Below are positions 30,131 through 41,357 of a stretch of DNA of 64,000 nucleotides, piece after piece. This DNA is from Prostheceraeus crozeri (taxonomy: Eukaryota; Platyhelminthes; Polycladida; Euryleptidae): positions 372,001-436,000 of the forward strand of contig CAJQUW010003146.1 in assembly GCA_907163375.1 (NCBI GenBank), written 5' to 3'. How positions within the stretch are numbered: position 1 is the stretch's first letter; every line of letters begins with the position of its first letter. The position numbers were made by a program, and so were the translations under genes. Under the pieces are notes generated by a model. The model ran no database searches. It was not told the DNA's origin and saw only the letters and a program-made list of their open reading frames with translations.

Positions 30131-30838
30131 AACACCATCTTTCTTTGATGCGCGACGACGTTTAGGTTTGGTGACAGGTTCTTGACACTCTTTGACACAA
30201 GAATCAATGACTTTCTCAATGTGATCAAGACCTGTTAACTCAGGTTGATGATGAATTTGAGTAATGCACAAATTGAGAGGAATCAAATTACCGTCAGATT
30301 GATGAGGTCCCACATAAACAGCAGGCACCTCAATATGAAAGGAATAAAAGCCTGCACCTAGCGATGACAATTCTGTTTCAACTGACTGTTCATATGTCAC
30401 TCCTGAAGTGACTTTACAATACTTGCTTTGCAAAATATAGCAGCGAGTGCCACGATACAAAGGTTTATAATGAAAAATTTTCTTTTCTGGCCACAACTGT
30501 AATAGTTCAGTGGGAATAAGAGCCTTTTGCCTCACAACGTCTTCTAAAATGTCAAGCTACTGACGCAACCAATTATCAATAGGGATACTCAGGTTTTGAC
30601 CGCAACAATTTACTTGCGTATCCACTTTTGGTAAGTATACCGCAGGCGTTTGAAGATAGAGTCGAACACCGTTGTAGCGCACTTGTTGTTTGTAGGTAGG
30701 ATAGCCGTGAATTACCTTTTCAATTTTCGGATTCCAGAGCTCGAGATGTTGAGGATTTAGTGATGCAGCAGTAGGAGTAGGATTCATGGCCATGGCAGTC
30801 TGTAACGAAAGAATACCACTAAGTACATTCATGATCAT
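30110..30838 (-). pseudogene. E2 paralog pair member 2, interrupted by an in-frame TAG
   Basis: Two open parts in one frame (30,838-30,560 and 30,554-30,110) are separated by one TAG (about 30,555-30,557). The first ends in LSIPIDNWLRQ, the second holds LGAGFYSFHIEVPAVYVG and a basic tail KPKRRRASKK. The same order of blocks occurs in the gene at 27,892-28,458. The second part contains no ATG, so it is not an independent gene. The ATG at 30,838 or a nearby Met in the hydrophobic N-terminus is the likely start. Confidence 0.55.
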
Positions 30839-30916
30839 CAGAGAAGAGAAAATCCTTAGCTTAGCAGTGACATATGAGGTGGCCCTTAGGAGGACCTTTT
30901 GGAGCGTTCACATGAT

Positions 30917-31147
30917 TTAAAGCTTATCACCAAAGTCTAAGTCTTCGTCATCGTCCAGTAAATTAAATGTCTTGGGCTTAGGACCCGAATTAAGTTTCAA
31001 TTCCCTAAAAGACTTAAAGGTAAAGCGTCTAGGTGGTGGAGGCGGCGGTGGTGATGGTTCAACAAAATAGGCTTGTACAATCATCGGCCACACACTCTCC
31101 TGCGTCTCTCTTCTAAAATGTTGGTAAGGTTTAGGCCACACAGTCAT
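30917..31147 (-). CDS. Small proline-rich, acidic-tailed protein of E2
   Basis: From ATG 31,147 this encodes 76 residues: an aromatic/basic N-terminus (MTVWPKPYQHF), a run of seven prolines, then a basic patch and an acidic end (DDDEDLDFGD). Acidic tails of this kind occur in single-stranded DNA-binding proteins and activators, but no family is recognised. The frame is open to 31,225 without another ATG. A TATA box lies at 31,275-31,283, and the leader contains a donor-like AAG|TGAGT, so a spliced 5' end is possible. It is the rightmost E2 gene. Confidence 0.5.
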   Translation of the reverse strand: MTVWPKPYQHFRRETQESVWPMIVQAYFVEPSPPPPPPPRRFTFKSFRELKLNSGPKPKTFNLLDDDEDLDFGDKL

Positions 31148-31274
31148 GACACTCACTTGTAAATTTGGAAACAGGATTGAATCAGACAAAATTGAGACGG
31201 AGAATGGCTTGAGCAAGTGACACACACTTTTCGAGTCAAGAGAATGAAATGAAGAGAAAATGGGGAGACGTCTG

Positions 31275-31283
31275 CTTTTATAG
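31275..31283 (-). promoter_or_regulatory. TATA box of the rightmost E2 gene
   Basis: CTATAAAAG on the - strand, followed by TCATTTCATTC at the expected initiator distance. It lies just inside the right terminal repeat. Confidence 0.6.
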
Positions 31284-31365
31284 TCTCCTGCGAATCCACA
31301 TTTGACACTATGAGAGCCAATCAGAGACCTCCGTTTCTCCCCTGACTGCCTGTCTCTCCTCCGTT

Positions 31366-31962
31366 TCCAAATCTGGTCTCAGTTTTCCCATCCGAGGCTT
31401 CGTTCACCCGCTAGAGCCATTTTCGTAAAAATTTTAAAAATCTTAAAGTCACTCTCACATCCCAACACACGAACGTAGAGACACGCCGTTTCTTTCACTG
31501 AATTCGTCTCACTCTTAGTTGTCAAACGAGCTATTGCACGACTTTCTACGATCTCTACAACCAAAGTTGGAGGTCTCGTTTCTGAGGGGGGGGGTCAGAA
31601 CTTGTTTCCCTCCGATTCCGCTGGAAACAACCCTCCTAACCCAAAATTTCACCTAGACTCCGAATCTGCCCTCCGTTTTCCGATCCGAGCACTCCTTTAT
31701 GTCGAAATATGACCTTTCTCATCCCAAAACAACCAAAACCCACCTTTTCTAACTCTTGCAGTTTTCAGAGATTCCTACCCTTGCCTCACAGGAGAACTCC
31801 TCCTTCCTTCCTTCCAGAGGGGGGGGTAGGGAACGCTTTCCTCCTCACAGACCCATTCCTCCCATCACATCCTTGGCGACTTCCTTCCAGAGGGGGAACT
31901 GAGTCAGCATGATGACTCATCGTTGCACATTTTGCACTTGATTTTGGAATGTGCTTACTACT
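31366..31962 (-). repeat. E2 right terminal inverted repeat (597 bp)
   Basis: It is the reverse complement of the left arm, with only one copy of the internal 321-bp unit. TGAGTCA (31,900-31,906) and TGACTCA (31,913-31,919) mirror the pair in the left tip. Confidence 0.9.
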
Positions 31963-33960
31963 GAGGACTCATGTATTTCTAAACCAGTGAACATGATGGA
32001 TAATGAAATACCGACGCAACAAATGAGTGAAATTCCTGACACTTCTTCAAATAATTCGAATTCCCTTGGCAATTTATCCAATCAACCGTTCTCTGATTCT
32101 CAATTGTCTCTTCTACAAAAAGGACCTTCATATGTTCCATATCCTAGCAAGTCCAAGAAAGTGAAAAATAATATTATTATCAATGCTAAACAATTGAATG
32201 TCTTGGAAAATCATCCATTTGAAGATAGTACTGCTGATGATGATATGTGGAAGTTTACCAATCCAGCCAATCGACCCTACCATGACACAAATGTTGATCT
32301 TCCAAGACCGTCATCCATGACTTTAATGACAATTTAAGAGAATATAAAACATACTACTGAGAACAGTAACGTTCATTTTCCAATGATATGAAAACGATCA
32401 AAGAATTGAAGTCAGTTCCAGATATCAAGATATTACCTTCAGACAAAACAAAGCGATTGATAGCCATTGATGAATCTCGCTTACAGAATTTAACAGAACC
32501 TCACCTACACAATTATCAGCTGCAAAGAGCCAAACTTCCTGTTACAATACAAAAAAGAGTTTATCAAGAAACTTTCAAATATTGCTTCAAAACAAAATTC
32601 AAAATTGAGAAAGAATTTAGAGGTGTTGAAATGCTCTGATCCTCTCCCAAGTCAGTTAACAATCTTACCTAAGGATCATAAAGACCCCTTGTCCGGTCGT
32701 CATTTAGCAAGTGCAACAGACTCTCCACGTACATGTTTGTCTCGATTCCTTGCTGATCGCTTAAAACCTTTACTCGATTTCATTAAGTCTGCACATGTGA
32801 AAGACACTAGTTCTTTTTTTGGCATCTATTTCATCAGTGAATTTGCGACCAAATGAAAACATCTAGTTCTGATCATTTGACGTCAGAAATCTTTACAGAT
32901 CAATTCCATTATCCGGTTATGATAATGTGTTTTCAGTCGTAGCAAACATCTTCGAAATACACAAAGACTGTACGAAATTGAATTCATCAAGCTCCAATGA
33001 TTTTCATGATCTGATAGTCTTGGCAGTAACCTCTGACATAATCTTCTATGACAACAAATTTTTCAAGCAGTGCTTTGGATTACCGATGGGTAATAATCTC
33101 AGTCCCATTCTACCTATCATCTATATGAACTTCGTAGAGTCTAAATTGCTGGACAATCATCAAACAGATATTATCTTATGGAAAAGATGCATAGATGACA
33201 TATTTGTGTTTTCTACCTCTCCATTGGATGACAATTTACTTGAAGCGAATGGCATTAACCATCATATATCTCTTTCACTCTTGAACTGCCTACCAATTCT
33301 AGTCTTCTATGTCTGGATACATGTGTAAATGTTGAAGACAATACTGTTAAAACATCTTTCTATTCAAAGGAATTGCATAGTGGGCATTTACTTCCTTGAG
33401 ACAGCCATGTTCCACTCAGAAGAAATATCAATCTATTGAAGACACAATGCATGAGAATACACAGAAACTGTTCTTCCAGCAAAGAAATACGTGAAGCATT
33501 AGGTTGATGAAGTTTCGCTTTGCCAACAGAGGTTATCCTTATCATTTCATTAGCAAATATCTGTGCTATACTAACCATAATAGCCCTACTAATCCTTTGA
33601 ACAACAACATTATCAACAATAACGTGCAAAACCAGCCAACAATATATATTCGAATGCCGTTTATTAATAAAATTCAGGCACGGAAAATCAAAATTGAATT
33701 ACAGAAAATTGAAAAAGTCAGAGTCATACCAACCTTCATTGGCTCAGCTCCATTATCAGTACTTTTGAGAAAGAAAATGACTGTTCCTTGCAATAATAGT
33801 TGCTTATGCGGAAACAGGGGTATATGCAACCACAAGAACTTGATATATAAGATCACTTGTACTCACTGTAAAATGTTCTATATTGTTGAAAGTCGATGCA
33901 CATTACACAAGTGGGTTTAAGAACATCTCAACCAAAAAAGAAAGTATGATCTACCAACAT
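31963..33960 (+). pseudogene. Penelope-like element: reverse transcriptase and GIY-YIG endonuclease part
   Basis: It continues the frame interrupted by E2. The pre-RT part has DSQLSLLQKGPSYVPYPSK (about 32,092). The reverse transcriptase part shows TILPKDHKDPLSGR, then FGLPMGNNLSPI (about 33,076) and the catalytic CIDDIFVF (about 33,190). The end (NLIYKITCTHCKMFYIVES, about 33,838) is a GIY-YIG nuclease motif, and this RT plus GIY-YIG combination defines Penelope-like elements. At least four frame breaks (near 32,337, 32,639, 32,856 and 33,328) and a late stop make it inactive. Confidence 0.82.
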
Positions 33961-34030
33961 TTTAAGTTAAAGCATAAAATGAAACCAACAAGTGAAGATG
34001 TTGACTGAAATAATGCAAGAAGGGTTAAAG

Positions 34031-34369
34031 AACGTTTGTGAATGAAAGGCAGCTGAAAAGTTTTTTTATTGAATCTCGTAAACCTCAAATAAACATTGCA
34101 CATAATTGATTTTTTCTCTATAGGCCCTTCATCCATCTAGTCCATATAACCAAGAAATTTTTTCATAGTATATTTTTTTCTTAGTAACTATTTCCTCTAA
34201 TCGTGTATTTTATCCTGCCATAGTATTTAAGCTTTTATATCTATGTATTTGAATATGATTTTCAGATAACTTGTTCAGACGAATTTTAGACGTGATCAAG
34301 TGTCATACGAAATATCATCTAATTGAAAATTTTATCAGTTAATTGGTCTAGTCTTATTTTTCTTTCATA
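34031..34369 (-). repeat. Right arm of inverted repeat flanking the Penelope-like element
   Basis: Reverse complement of 15,677-16,024. It abuts the mariner-like element. Confidence 0.75.
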
Positions 34370-34371
34370 TA

Positions 34372-35976
34372 CAGGGTGAGTCATAATGTGCGCAAAACTT
34401 TGGTGATGTCCTGTGATTACTGAACGGGGTACTCGACATTAATTTTAATGCCATTTTGTTCGTTAAGACTTGGGGTTTTGTATGATGTCACATCCTACAG
34501 ACTTCTATGAATTTTAAGTATAAAAATTTGAAAATTGAATCATGTCATATTTTCTCAGTTGGTGAAATATTACCATAGTTTTGGGCATGATTCTGCATCT
34601 GTTTAGTGATTCGCAATGACATCAAAATGATTCCACAATCCATTTTATTTCGTTCAACCAACAATCTGGACACAAACAAGCAATCTATGTTTTTTGAAGA
34701 TTTTGAATTTGTCCTACAATTAGGAAATGTTTGATTTAACTAAGATATGCGAAATTTCAGCGCCAAAAGCTAAATTGTCTTTTTTTCGTTAACGATGGAC
34801 TTAGAAACAAGATTGACTATTGTGAAATTGTTCTATTCCAATAACGAATCTCCAACTGCTACTCTACGTGCATATAAGAGAATGATGTCCTTGCACAATG
34901 ATCCATTTCCACCTTCAACTATCAGTCGACTGATGCAGAAGTTTGAGGCAACAAAGACTCTCTATGACATCCAGTCTCCTGGTAGACCGTCCATTGTCAA
35001 TGAACGTTCCTCTGCTATCGAGAAGTCGATCACCAATCTTAAAGCTGCAAATCCACTTGGTTATACTAGCTCTCGACAAGTCGCGCGTGAAACCGCTATC
35101 CCTCAACGCAGTGTCGTTCGAGTCCTACATCAAATCGGGATGCATCCATTCCGAATATCCCGAACACAGGCGATAAGTGAAGAAGACAAGCTGAAGCGTC
35201 TTGACTTCGCGAAGTGGATATTGGAGAATGAGGAAATCCTGCCAAACATTCTTTGGTCTGATGAAGCTTACTTTAGTTTAGATGGGCTCGTACACTAGCA
35301 TGCTCCGTGATCACCTCATACCTGAACTGCAAAAGAGGCGGAAGATGAAGTCTGTCGTATTCCAACATGAAGGAGCTCCTCCTCATTTCTCGAAGAAGGC
35401 ACGAGACTTTCTATCAACGAAATTCCCCGAAAACCGAGTGATTGGTCGTGGTTACGGTCATCCTTGGCCACCGCGGTCTCCCGATTTGTCCCCATTAGAC
35501 TACTATTTGTGGGGAACTTTGAAGGCTCGCGTGTATCACCAATTTGTTCCGAGAAACATTAATGAGTTAAAGGAGAAAACCTTTGAAGAAGTTCAAAATC
35601 TTGAAACAGATGAGCTCCAACGGGCCATTAACCATTTGCTCGTCAGAGCACAATGTGTTGTCGAGGCTGATGGAGGATTGTTTGAACACTTGCTGTAAAT
35701 TGTCTATCATCAGTAATAAGCTTAATTATAAGAAGTCCTTTGGAAAATTTGTTTTTAATTTGAATTTTGAACGATTTAAATTGTGAAATTTAGGTAAATT
35801 CTAGTGAATTCAAAATTAGCTAGAATACTGTCAAATAATTGAAAGAGAAAAATAATATTGCACACAGCAAAACCCCATGACATGCTAAACAATATGGAAG
35901 AGAAACTCAATTCGAATAATTATTTTGGTCAGAGCTACAAGTCCTTGAAGTTTTGCGCACGTTATGACTCACCCTG
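34372..35976 (+). mobile_element. mariner/Tc1-superfamily element with 29-bp terminal repeats
   Basis: CAGGGTGAGTCATAATGTGC... at 34,372 is mirrored by ...GCACGTTATGACTCACCCTG ending at 35,976. The 29-bp ends differ at one position, and TA lies on both sides (34,370-34,371 and 35,977-35,978), the expected target duplication. It contains one broken transposase gene. Confidence 0.92.
34795..35698 (+). pseudogene. mariner-like transposase, internally deleted
   Basis: The first part (167 aa) has the helix-turn-helix region (PSTISRLMQKFE ... GRPSIVNERS) and the first catalytic aspartate (ILWSDEAYF). The second (from 35,282, shifted frame) starts at LRDHLIPELQKR and holds FQHEGAPPHFS, where related transposases have Asp instead of Glu, and WPPRSPDLSPLDYYLWG. 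Roughly 60 residues between the blocks are missing. It cannot be active. Confidence 0.85.
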
Positions 35977-35993
35977 TATATATATATATATTT

Positions 35994-36523
35994 TGGATTC
36001 GAAAAAATAATCCAATTTGTCGTAACGCGGTAGCTACCTTACGTCCCGAAATGTACGAGCGAAAACAATACGATTCGAAGCTTGTACTACGAATGGACTT
36101 ATTCTACAGGCAGACCTACCGGTCAACAAAATTGGTTGAGCATCACCAATATCGAATAACAGCAAATTCAAACTGCCACGTATCGACAACTAGCATTCAT
36201 ATAAATTACATCACAGATAGAATCATACTAATGCAGTCATACAAGATATCCATTACTACAACAACATAGATTCTTATATACATGTACATGCAATCAACCA
36301 TTCGCTCAGAAATCTGTGCTCCAACACTGCTAACTCACATATAGATATAAAAGTTCAACTCAATGTCCAACAGCGCCCGCGATGAAGCCACTCTACAGCG
36401 AGACTTCATTAAAATATCACAAAGACATTGAGTTACCTTCAATTCGATCACGCAATAATGCTAATTAATGTATGAATATATACGAGACATGAATATCATA
36501 TTTGTTTGACAGCAAAAGCAGCA
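35994..36523 (-). repeat. BEL/Pao LTR (3' LTR relative to the gene)
   Basis: 530 bp. It matches 41,358-41,893 with a few substitutions and one 6-8 bp indel (ATACATGT region near 41,843). Confidence 0.9.
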
Positions 36524-36560
36524 TAGCAAAGAAACGAATATTCACACGAAGACACTAGGA

Positions 36561-36842
36561 TCACGAATCACCATCATAAGACTCGAGGAAACATAGCTTT
36601 GTCACTGGTCGAATCTTCGTAGAATTCTTCGAACGCACTTTTGCAGTCCGCACCAGTCCATCCTGTCCAGTGTGTATGTTGATCACGAGTCCGAGCGGCC
36701 ATTCTCCACGGGGAAGATTTTCATCCATCAGTAGGACAACATCACCATTTGCAAAAGTTCCGGCGCTAATTCTGCCAGCGACTTCGCGACTGTAGAAGAG
36801 GTAAATACTCTTTGATCCATCTTCTCCAAAAGATGTCCGCAA
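36561..36842 (-). pseudogene. BEL/Pao integrase C-terminal domain (out of frame)
   Basis: Contains [20 protein letters not shown] followed by [13 protein letters not shown], the standard DUF-like tail after BEL/Pao integrases. It is in a different frame from the integrase core at 37,015. Confidence 0.8.
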
Positions 36843-37014
36843 GAAATTGAGCTCGCCTCCATTGACGAATCAGCTTGTTTGAGCAGTCCTTAGATGTTAT
36901 CTTATCTCAAGAAAAACTGATGTTAGAACGCAATAGGAGAAGTTTTGATGGAGTTAATGCTTCAGGGCTGTGTTGGTCCGTCGAATTCTTGACGAGAGGA
37001 CGATCATTCATAAT

Positions 37015-37740
37015 TCACTCAGCTTCAGTCAGGAATGTCGTAAAAGATTCATCGTCTACAATCTGATTTTTAATCAATGCTCTGAGAATGAATCTGGTGG
37101 ACCTAATCAGTCTTTCCCAAACCCCTCCTTCATGAGGAGCAGAAGGTGTCGTGAAATGCCATTCAATTTCGCGATCTACTAAAGTAGTACGAATCTTATT
37201 CTGGTCTAACAGTAGCAAAGATTTCTTCAATTCTTTATTGGCACCGACAAAATTTCTACCATTATCACTGAATATCTTTTTTGGTTTGCCACGTCTACTC
37301 ATGAATTTTGATAGACAGCACAAGAACGAATCCGTACTTAAGCTATATGCCATTTCCAAGTGGACGGCCCTACATGCTAAGCGAATAAAAAGGCAGGCAT
37401 AACGTTTGACCATAGTCCTCTTACATCTGACATAGAAGGGTCCAAAATAGTCTACCCCTACGTTTGTAAATGGAGGATTTCCAGCCTCTAACCTTTCTCT
37501 AGTTAAATCAGCCATGCGCTGAGGTACTGGATTACGCGACATGCGTCTACATACGAAACAATGATTTACGATGCGTTTGACTGTCGATAACCCTTGTAAT
37601 ATCCAGAACTGTTCTCGCAAAATAATCAAAACATGCTGGGGTCCTACGTGTCCATTTCGTTCATGACAGTGGAGAATAAGCAAGTCAACTACGTGATGCT
37701 TAGGGGGCAAAATAATTGGATGCTTTTGCTGTGAGATCAT
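37015..37740 (-). pseudogene. BEL/Pao integrase core (frameshifted from Pol)
   Basis: HHCC zinc region (H...H, CFVCRR) then the DDE triad: VDYFGPF, SDNGRNFVG and GGVWERLIR. It joins the upstream Pol part across a frameshift near 37,700-37,740. Confidence 0.88.
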
Positions 37741-40102
37741 CGATTAATATCGGGCAAAGGGATTTCAAGCGACTACATTTAGGTACTTTTAAGTCATTAC
37801 AAATGACGTTACTTATGTAGCGCAGAACTACTTCGGAATCGGTCCAAAAAACTGTTTGTACTTTGTCAGTTATTTTTAATTCACGCACGATAGTTTGGTG
37901 CATTCGCACAGCCACGACAACTGCTGACAGCTCCAAACGTGAAATGCTCACACTCTTAAGAGGAGACACTCGCGATTTTCCAGCAATTAATGAACATTTC
38001 ACATTACCGTGTTCATCAAATATTCGAAGATATGACGCAACTCCATAGGCAGTCTCAGAAGCATCGGAAAAATGATGCAGTTCCATCGAATAATTTTGAG
38101 TGATGAATATTGGTTTCAAACAACGAGGTACATGAAACTTCTCGAGTGCCATCAAAGAATTCATCCAAGTTTCCATCTCAATTCGAATATTATCTGGAAT
38201 AACATCATACCACTTATAATTATCGCGACAAAGATTTTGCAAGATCAGTTTCGGTATCAGAGTGACAGGGGCAGCCAAACCCAACGGATCATAGAATGAA
38301 CTAGCGACCGATAAAATTCCACGACAAGTAACTGGCACAGAATTACTCTTGATGGTGTAAGAAAATGAATCCTTTTCAACATTCCATCTCATTCCCAAGG
38401 CTCTTTGAACAGGCATTTCTCCTTCAAATTCTACATTGACGATAGACGGATCCTTTTCTTTTTCAGGTATTGAATTCAATATTTCAATGCTGTTGGAAAC
38501 AAACTTCGTCAGATGAAATCCGCCTCTCTGCAGCATTTCACGGAGCTCGGAAATTAGTTTGATACCCATGTCGATGTCACTGATGGACTTCAAGCAATCA
38601 TCAACGTAGAAATGATGCAAAATAGTTGAAATTGTGCTTTGTTCATACTGGTCAGCGAAATCTTTCGCAGTTCTCTGCAATGCGAATGAAAATGCGCTGG
38701 GTGATGAAGTTGCTCCAAAAATATGTTTGGTTGTGCAATAAACATCTGGAGTTTTCGTCAAATCGCCATTACTCCACCACAAAAATTTCAAGAAATTCTT
38801 ATCCCTGTCTGATACACGAACCTGGTGAAACATCGATTCCACATCGGCCATAAAGGCATAACGATCCCATCTGAATCTCATTAAAACTCCAATGAGAGAG
38901 TTGACGAGATCAGGACCTTGCAATAAAGTATCGTTCAATGACATGTTTCTATACTTAGACGAACAGTCAAATACAACGCGAACTTTGCCGGGTTTATTCG
39001 GATGAGGCAAGAACCACATCTTTTCATTGCAATCAATTTGATCAATCGATCCTACCCTCTCCGCATGTCCTTTTGAGATATGATCGTCAATAATATTGCA
39101 GTAATCTTTATAGAGCGATTGGTTCTTCTCCAATCGCCTTTCCAAGCACTTTAAGGGATACTTGGCCATCGAGAGATTATTTTCTAATTTTGGCGGAAAT
39201 TCTCTCCATGGCATCGAGACGTTGTATCTCTCCCCGTCATGATGAACAGACTTCTCAAACATCTTTTGAGCTTCACGATCTTCCACAGATAGTCCTTGCT
39301 GATTGTCAAAAATAGAGTCACAAAAATCTGTTTTCCACATTCGTTCAACCTGTTCACGCAAATCTAGCTTTTGAAAGAAAATTTCATTTGAATTAGCAGC
39401 GCACTTATTCACGGGTCCGAGCAATGACCAACCCAGTATTGATTTGATAGCGTATGGCTCATGTCTACCACCACGTCTTTGCTCGTCGACAAAAAACACC
39501 TCTGGAACATTGCCACCGATTAAAAGCTCTACCTTTGACGAGTCAATGGTCGGAAATGTTAAATCCTTCAAACGTTGAAATGTATCGATTGAGCTTTGGT
39601 CGGCCATTGAATCGATCGAAATAGGAAGTTCTCTAACAGATACAACTTCATCAATGCAAACCTTTTCATCTTCATTCATGGAAGAAACAAATGATGAAGT
39701 TTTCATTCCTTCATGATTTCGCGAATCGAAAACTGTCGTCATTTGAAATGAAGTATTTGATCCCCGAACATTTAGACGTTTCAACAGACTGTCAGTGCAC
39801 AAAGAAGTGGTTGAACCACCATCTAGTAATGCGTAAGTCTCAACAATACAATTACGTCCGTATACGCGAATTGGCAGAATACGGAGAACAACTTTGCTGT
39901 TATTGCAATTAACGCAATTAATGCTGTTTTCAGTATCAACTGCTGTCAAAACTTTATTATTTACTCTAGCTTTTTCTTGCTCTGCTTGTATTGGCTTGAC
40001 GAAGTGTAATAGCTCATGATGTTTAGTATCGCATGCAGGACACTGGGGGCGTTTCTTACATTCTCTGCTGGAATGACCTGATTTGAAGCAGTTAAAGCAC
40101 AA
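37700..40102 (-). CDS. BEL/Pao Pol: zinc knuckle, aspartic protease, reverse transcriptase, RNase H
   Basis: This 800-residue open frame starts in a zinc-knuckle region (CFNCFKSGHSSREC). An aspartic protease motif (YALLDGGSTTSLC) follows near residue 90, then reverse transcriptase with FMADVESMFHQV, FGATSSPSAF and the catalytic FYVDD (about residue 500). An RNase H region near the end has LSAVVVAVRMHQ and TVFWTDSEVV. This order is that of BEL/Pao retrotransposons. The upstream Gag frame is the same frame, separated by TGA at 40,196-40,198. The true product would be a polyprotein; the element is broken. Confidence 0.9.
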   Translation of the reverse strand: MCFNCFKSGHSSRECKKRPQCPACDTKHHELLHFVKPIQAEQEKARVNNKVLTAVDTENSINCVNCNNSKVVLRILPIRVYGRNCIVETYALLDGGSTTSLCTDSLLKRLNVRGSNTSFQMTTVFDSRNHEGMKTSSFVSSMNEDEKVCIDEVVSVRELPISIDSMADQSSIDTFQRLKDLTFPTIDSSKVELLIGGNVPEVFFVDEQRRGGRHEPYAIKSILGWSLLGPVNKCAANSNEIFFQKLDLREQVERMWKTDFCDSIFDNQQGLSVEDREAQKMFEKSVHHDGERYNVSMPWREFPPKLENNLSMAKYPLKCLERRLEKNQSLYKDYCNIIDDHISKGHAERVGSIDQIDCNEKMWFLPHPNKPGKVRVVFDCSSKYRNMSLNDTLLQGPDLVNSLIGVLMRFRWDRYAFMADVESMFHQVRVSDRDKNFLKFLWWSNGDLTKTPDVYCTTKHIFGATSSPSAFSFALQRTAKDFADQYEQSTISTILHHFYVDDCLKSISDIDMGIKLISELREMLQRGGFHLTKFVSNSIEILNSIPEKEKDPSIVNVEFEGEMPVQRALGMRWNVEKDSFSYTIKSNSVPVTCRGILSVASSFYDPLGLAAPVTLIPKLILQNLCRDNYKWYDVIPDNIRIEMETWMNSLMALEKFHVPRCLKPIFITQNYSMELHHFSDASETAYGVASYLRIFDEHGNVKCSLIAGKSRVSPLKSVSISRLELSAVVVAVRMHQTIVRELKITDKVQTVFWTDSEVVLRYISNVICNDLKVPKCSRLKSLCPILIDDLTAKASNYFAP

Positions 40103-40195
40103 TCTTTTCTGTTTAACAAAGGAAATACGATCAGAATACGGTTTTAACCGAAACGTTTGACAATCCGAAAGATGATGACTCTCATTGCAAAAAGA

Positions 40196-41326
40196 TCATG
40201 GTGAAGTTCTTTGTTCAATGCAAGTATCAGGACTTGTAGAATCATTCTTTAAAGCAAAAACCGAATTCGAAGACTTTGAAGCTTCACTCTTACGCATATG
40301 AAAATCAGTAGCATTCGTGGAGTTAATCAATTTACCAAACATTGAAGAAGCAATGTTGGCTCGTTCTTGCACGAATTCCGAGAGGTCAGAAAAAGTAGGT
40401 TCAATTCCAGCTTTGTGCAACTTGTGCGACACCTCTGCCCATCTAGCTCTCAGTGAAACTGGTAATCTTAAAACAATGCTTTTCAATGTGTGATCACTGT
40501 TCAAATCGCTCCAATAACCCAATGATTTCAATACTATTTCACATCTTATCAAATCGTCACTAAAAGACAGCAAGGCCTTATGATCATTAGCTTTGATAGC
40601 TGAACCTTTTATCAATTCTTCGACATGTGACCTAGCAATGTCATGTGGAGCTCCATACCTGTCATGCAACAATTCTAGCGCTTTCAAATAACCACTATCT
40701 CCCATGACTACACAATGCTCTATCAATTTCCTGGCTTGCCCAGAACAATACTGAATAAGATAATTCAATCTTACCACATTATCCGACACCTTACTCTCGA
40801 TTGACATCTTGAAACTGGTAATGAATGCGACGAAATTCCTAATATCACTATCAAACTGGAAGATTTCAGTCTTTGGAAGAGAGGCAGTCGTTGTTAAATC
40901 TGCGAGCTTCATCAAAGTCGTTGCGAGCGATGATTCAGTAGGTTGGTGTTCATGAACATAAGACATATTTGGAACTGCCTTTGACGACACGACGTTGCGT
41001 GTACGATTGACTGATTCTTCGATCGTAGGTCGATGGTCATTATTGTTCGAATAGTCAATATCCAACACAGCCTGAGCATGGGATTGTTCTTGACTCGATA
41101 GCAAAACCGATTCTTCTGCCTCAGCAGCAGCAATTTCTGTGTCTAAAGTCTGTTGCTCAATTTCATGACAAATTTGAAGCTTCCTCTTCTCCAATTCTGC
41201 GCGCTTCATGGCGTCTCTTTTCTTAACTTCTAACGCAGCTTTTCTGGAGCGAGTGAGAATAACAGCTGACGATACAGATTTCACTGAAGCGTCTTAGACC
41301 ACGGATACATTATCGACTTCTGACAT
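40196..41326 (-). pseudogene. BEL/Pao Gag region with stop codons
   Basis: A Gag-like protein with a charged coiled-coil N-terminus (KKRDAMKRAELEKRKLQ) and the DUF1759-like capsid region (LPKTEIFQFDSDIRNFVAF). The only good ATG (41,326) is followed ten codons later by an in-frame TAA (41,294-41,296). A second in-frame stop, TGA at 40,196, separates it from the Pol zinc knuckles. Confidence 0.8.
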
Positions 41327-41357
41327 CTTGTGATTTTTAGTCAATTTTGTTGACTTT

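Larger units (their letters stand above)
16457..31962. mobile_element. Polinton-like element E2, complete ends with 6-bp target duplication
   Basis: Seen: the inverted termini begin AGTAGTAGGCAC at 16,457 and end GTGCTTACTACT at 31,962. Immediately outside both is GAGGAC (16,451-16,456 and 31,963-31,968). Known: Polintons have 6-bp duplications and AG-type termini, so this is a clean Polinton insertion of 15,506 bp. It interrupts a Penelope-like reading frame. Contents: decayed PolB, PC4-like and TBP-like genes, spliced genes and several unrecognised proteins. No integrase, ATPase, capsid or protease gene was found, so it is non-autonomous for packaging and integration as it stands. Confidence 0.93.

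Noticed and set aside
34795-35698. Active mariner transposase
   Set aside because: About 60 residues are missing between the first two catalytic blocks and the second aspartate is replaced by Glu.
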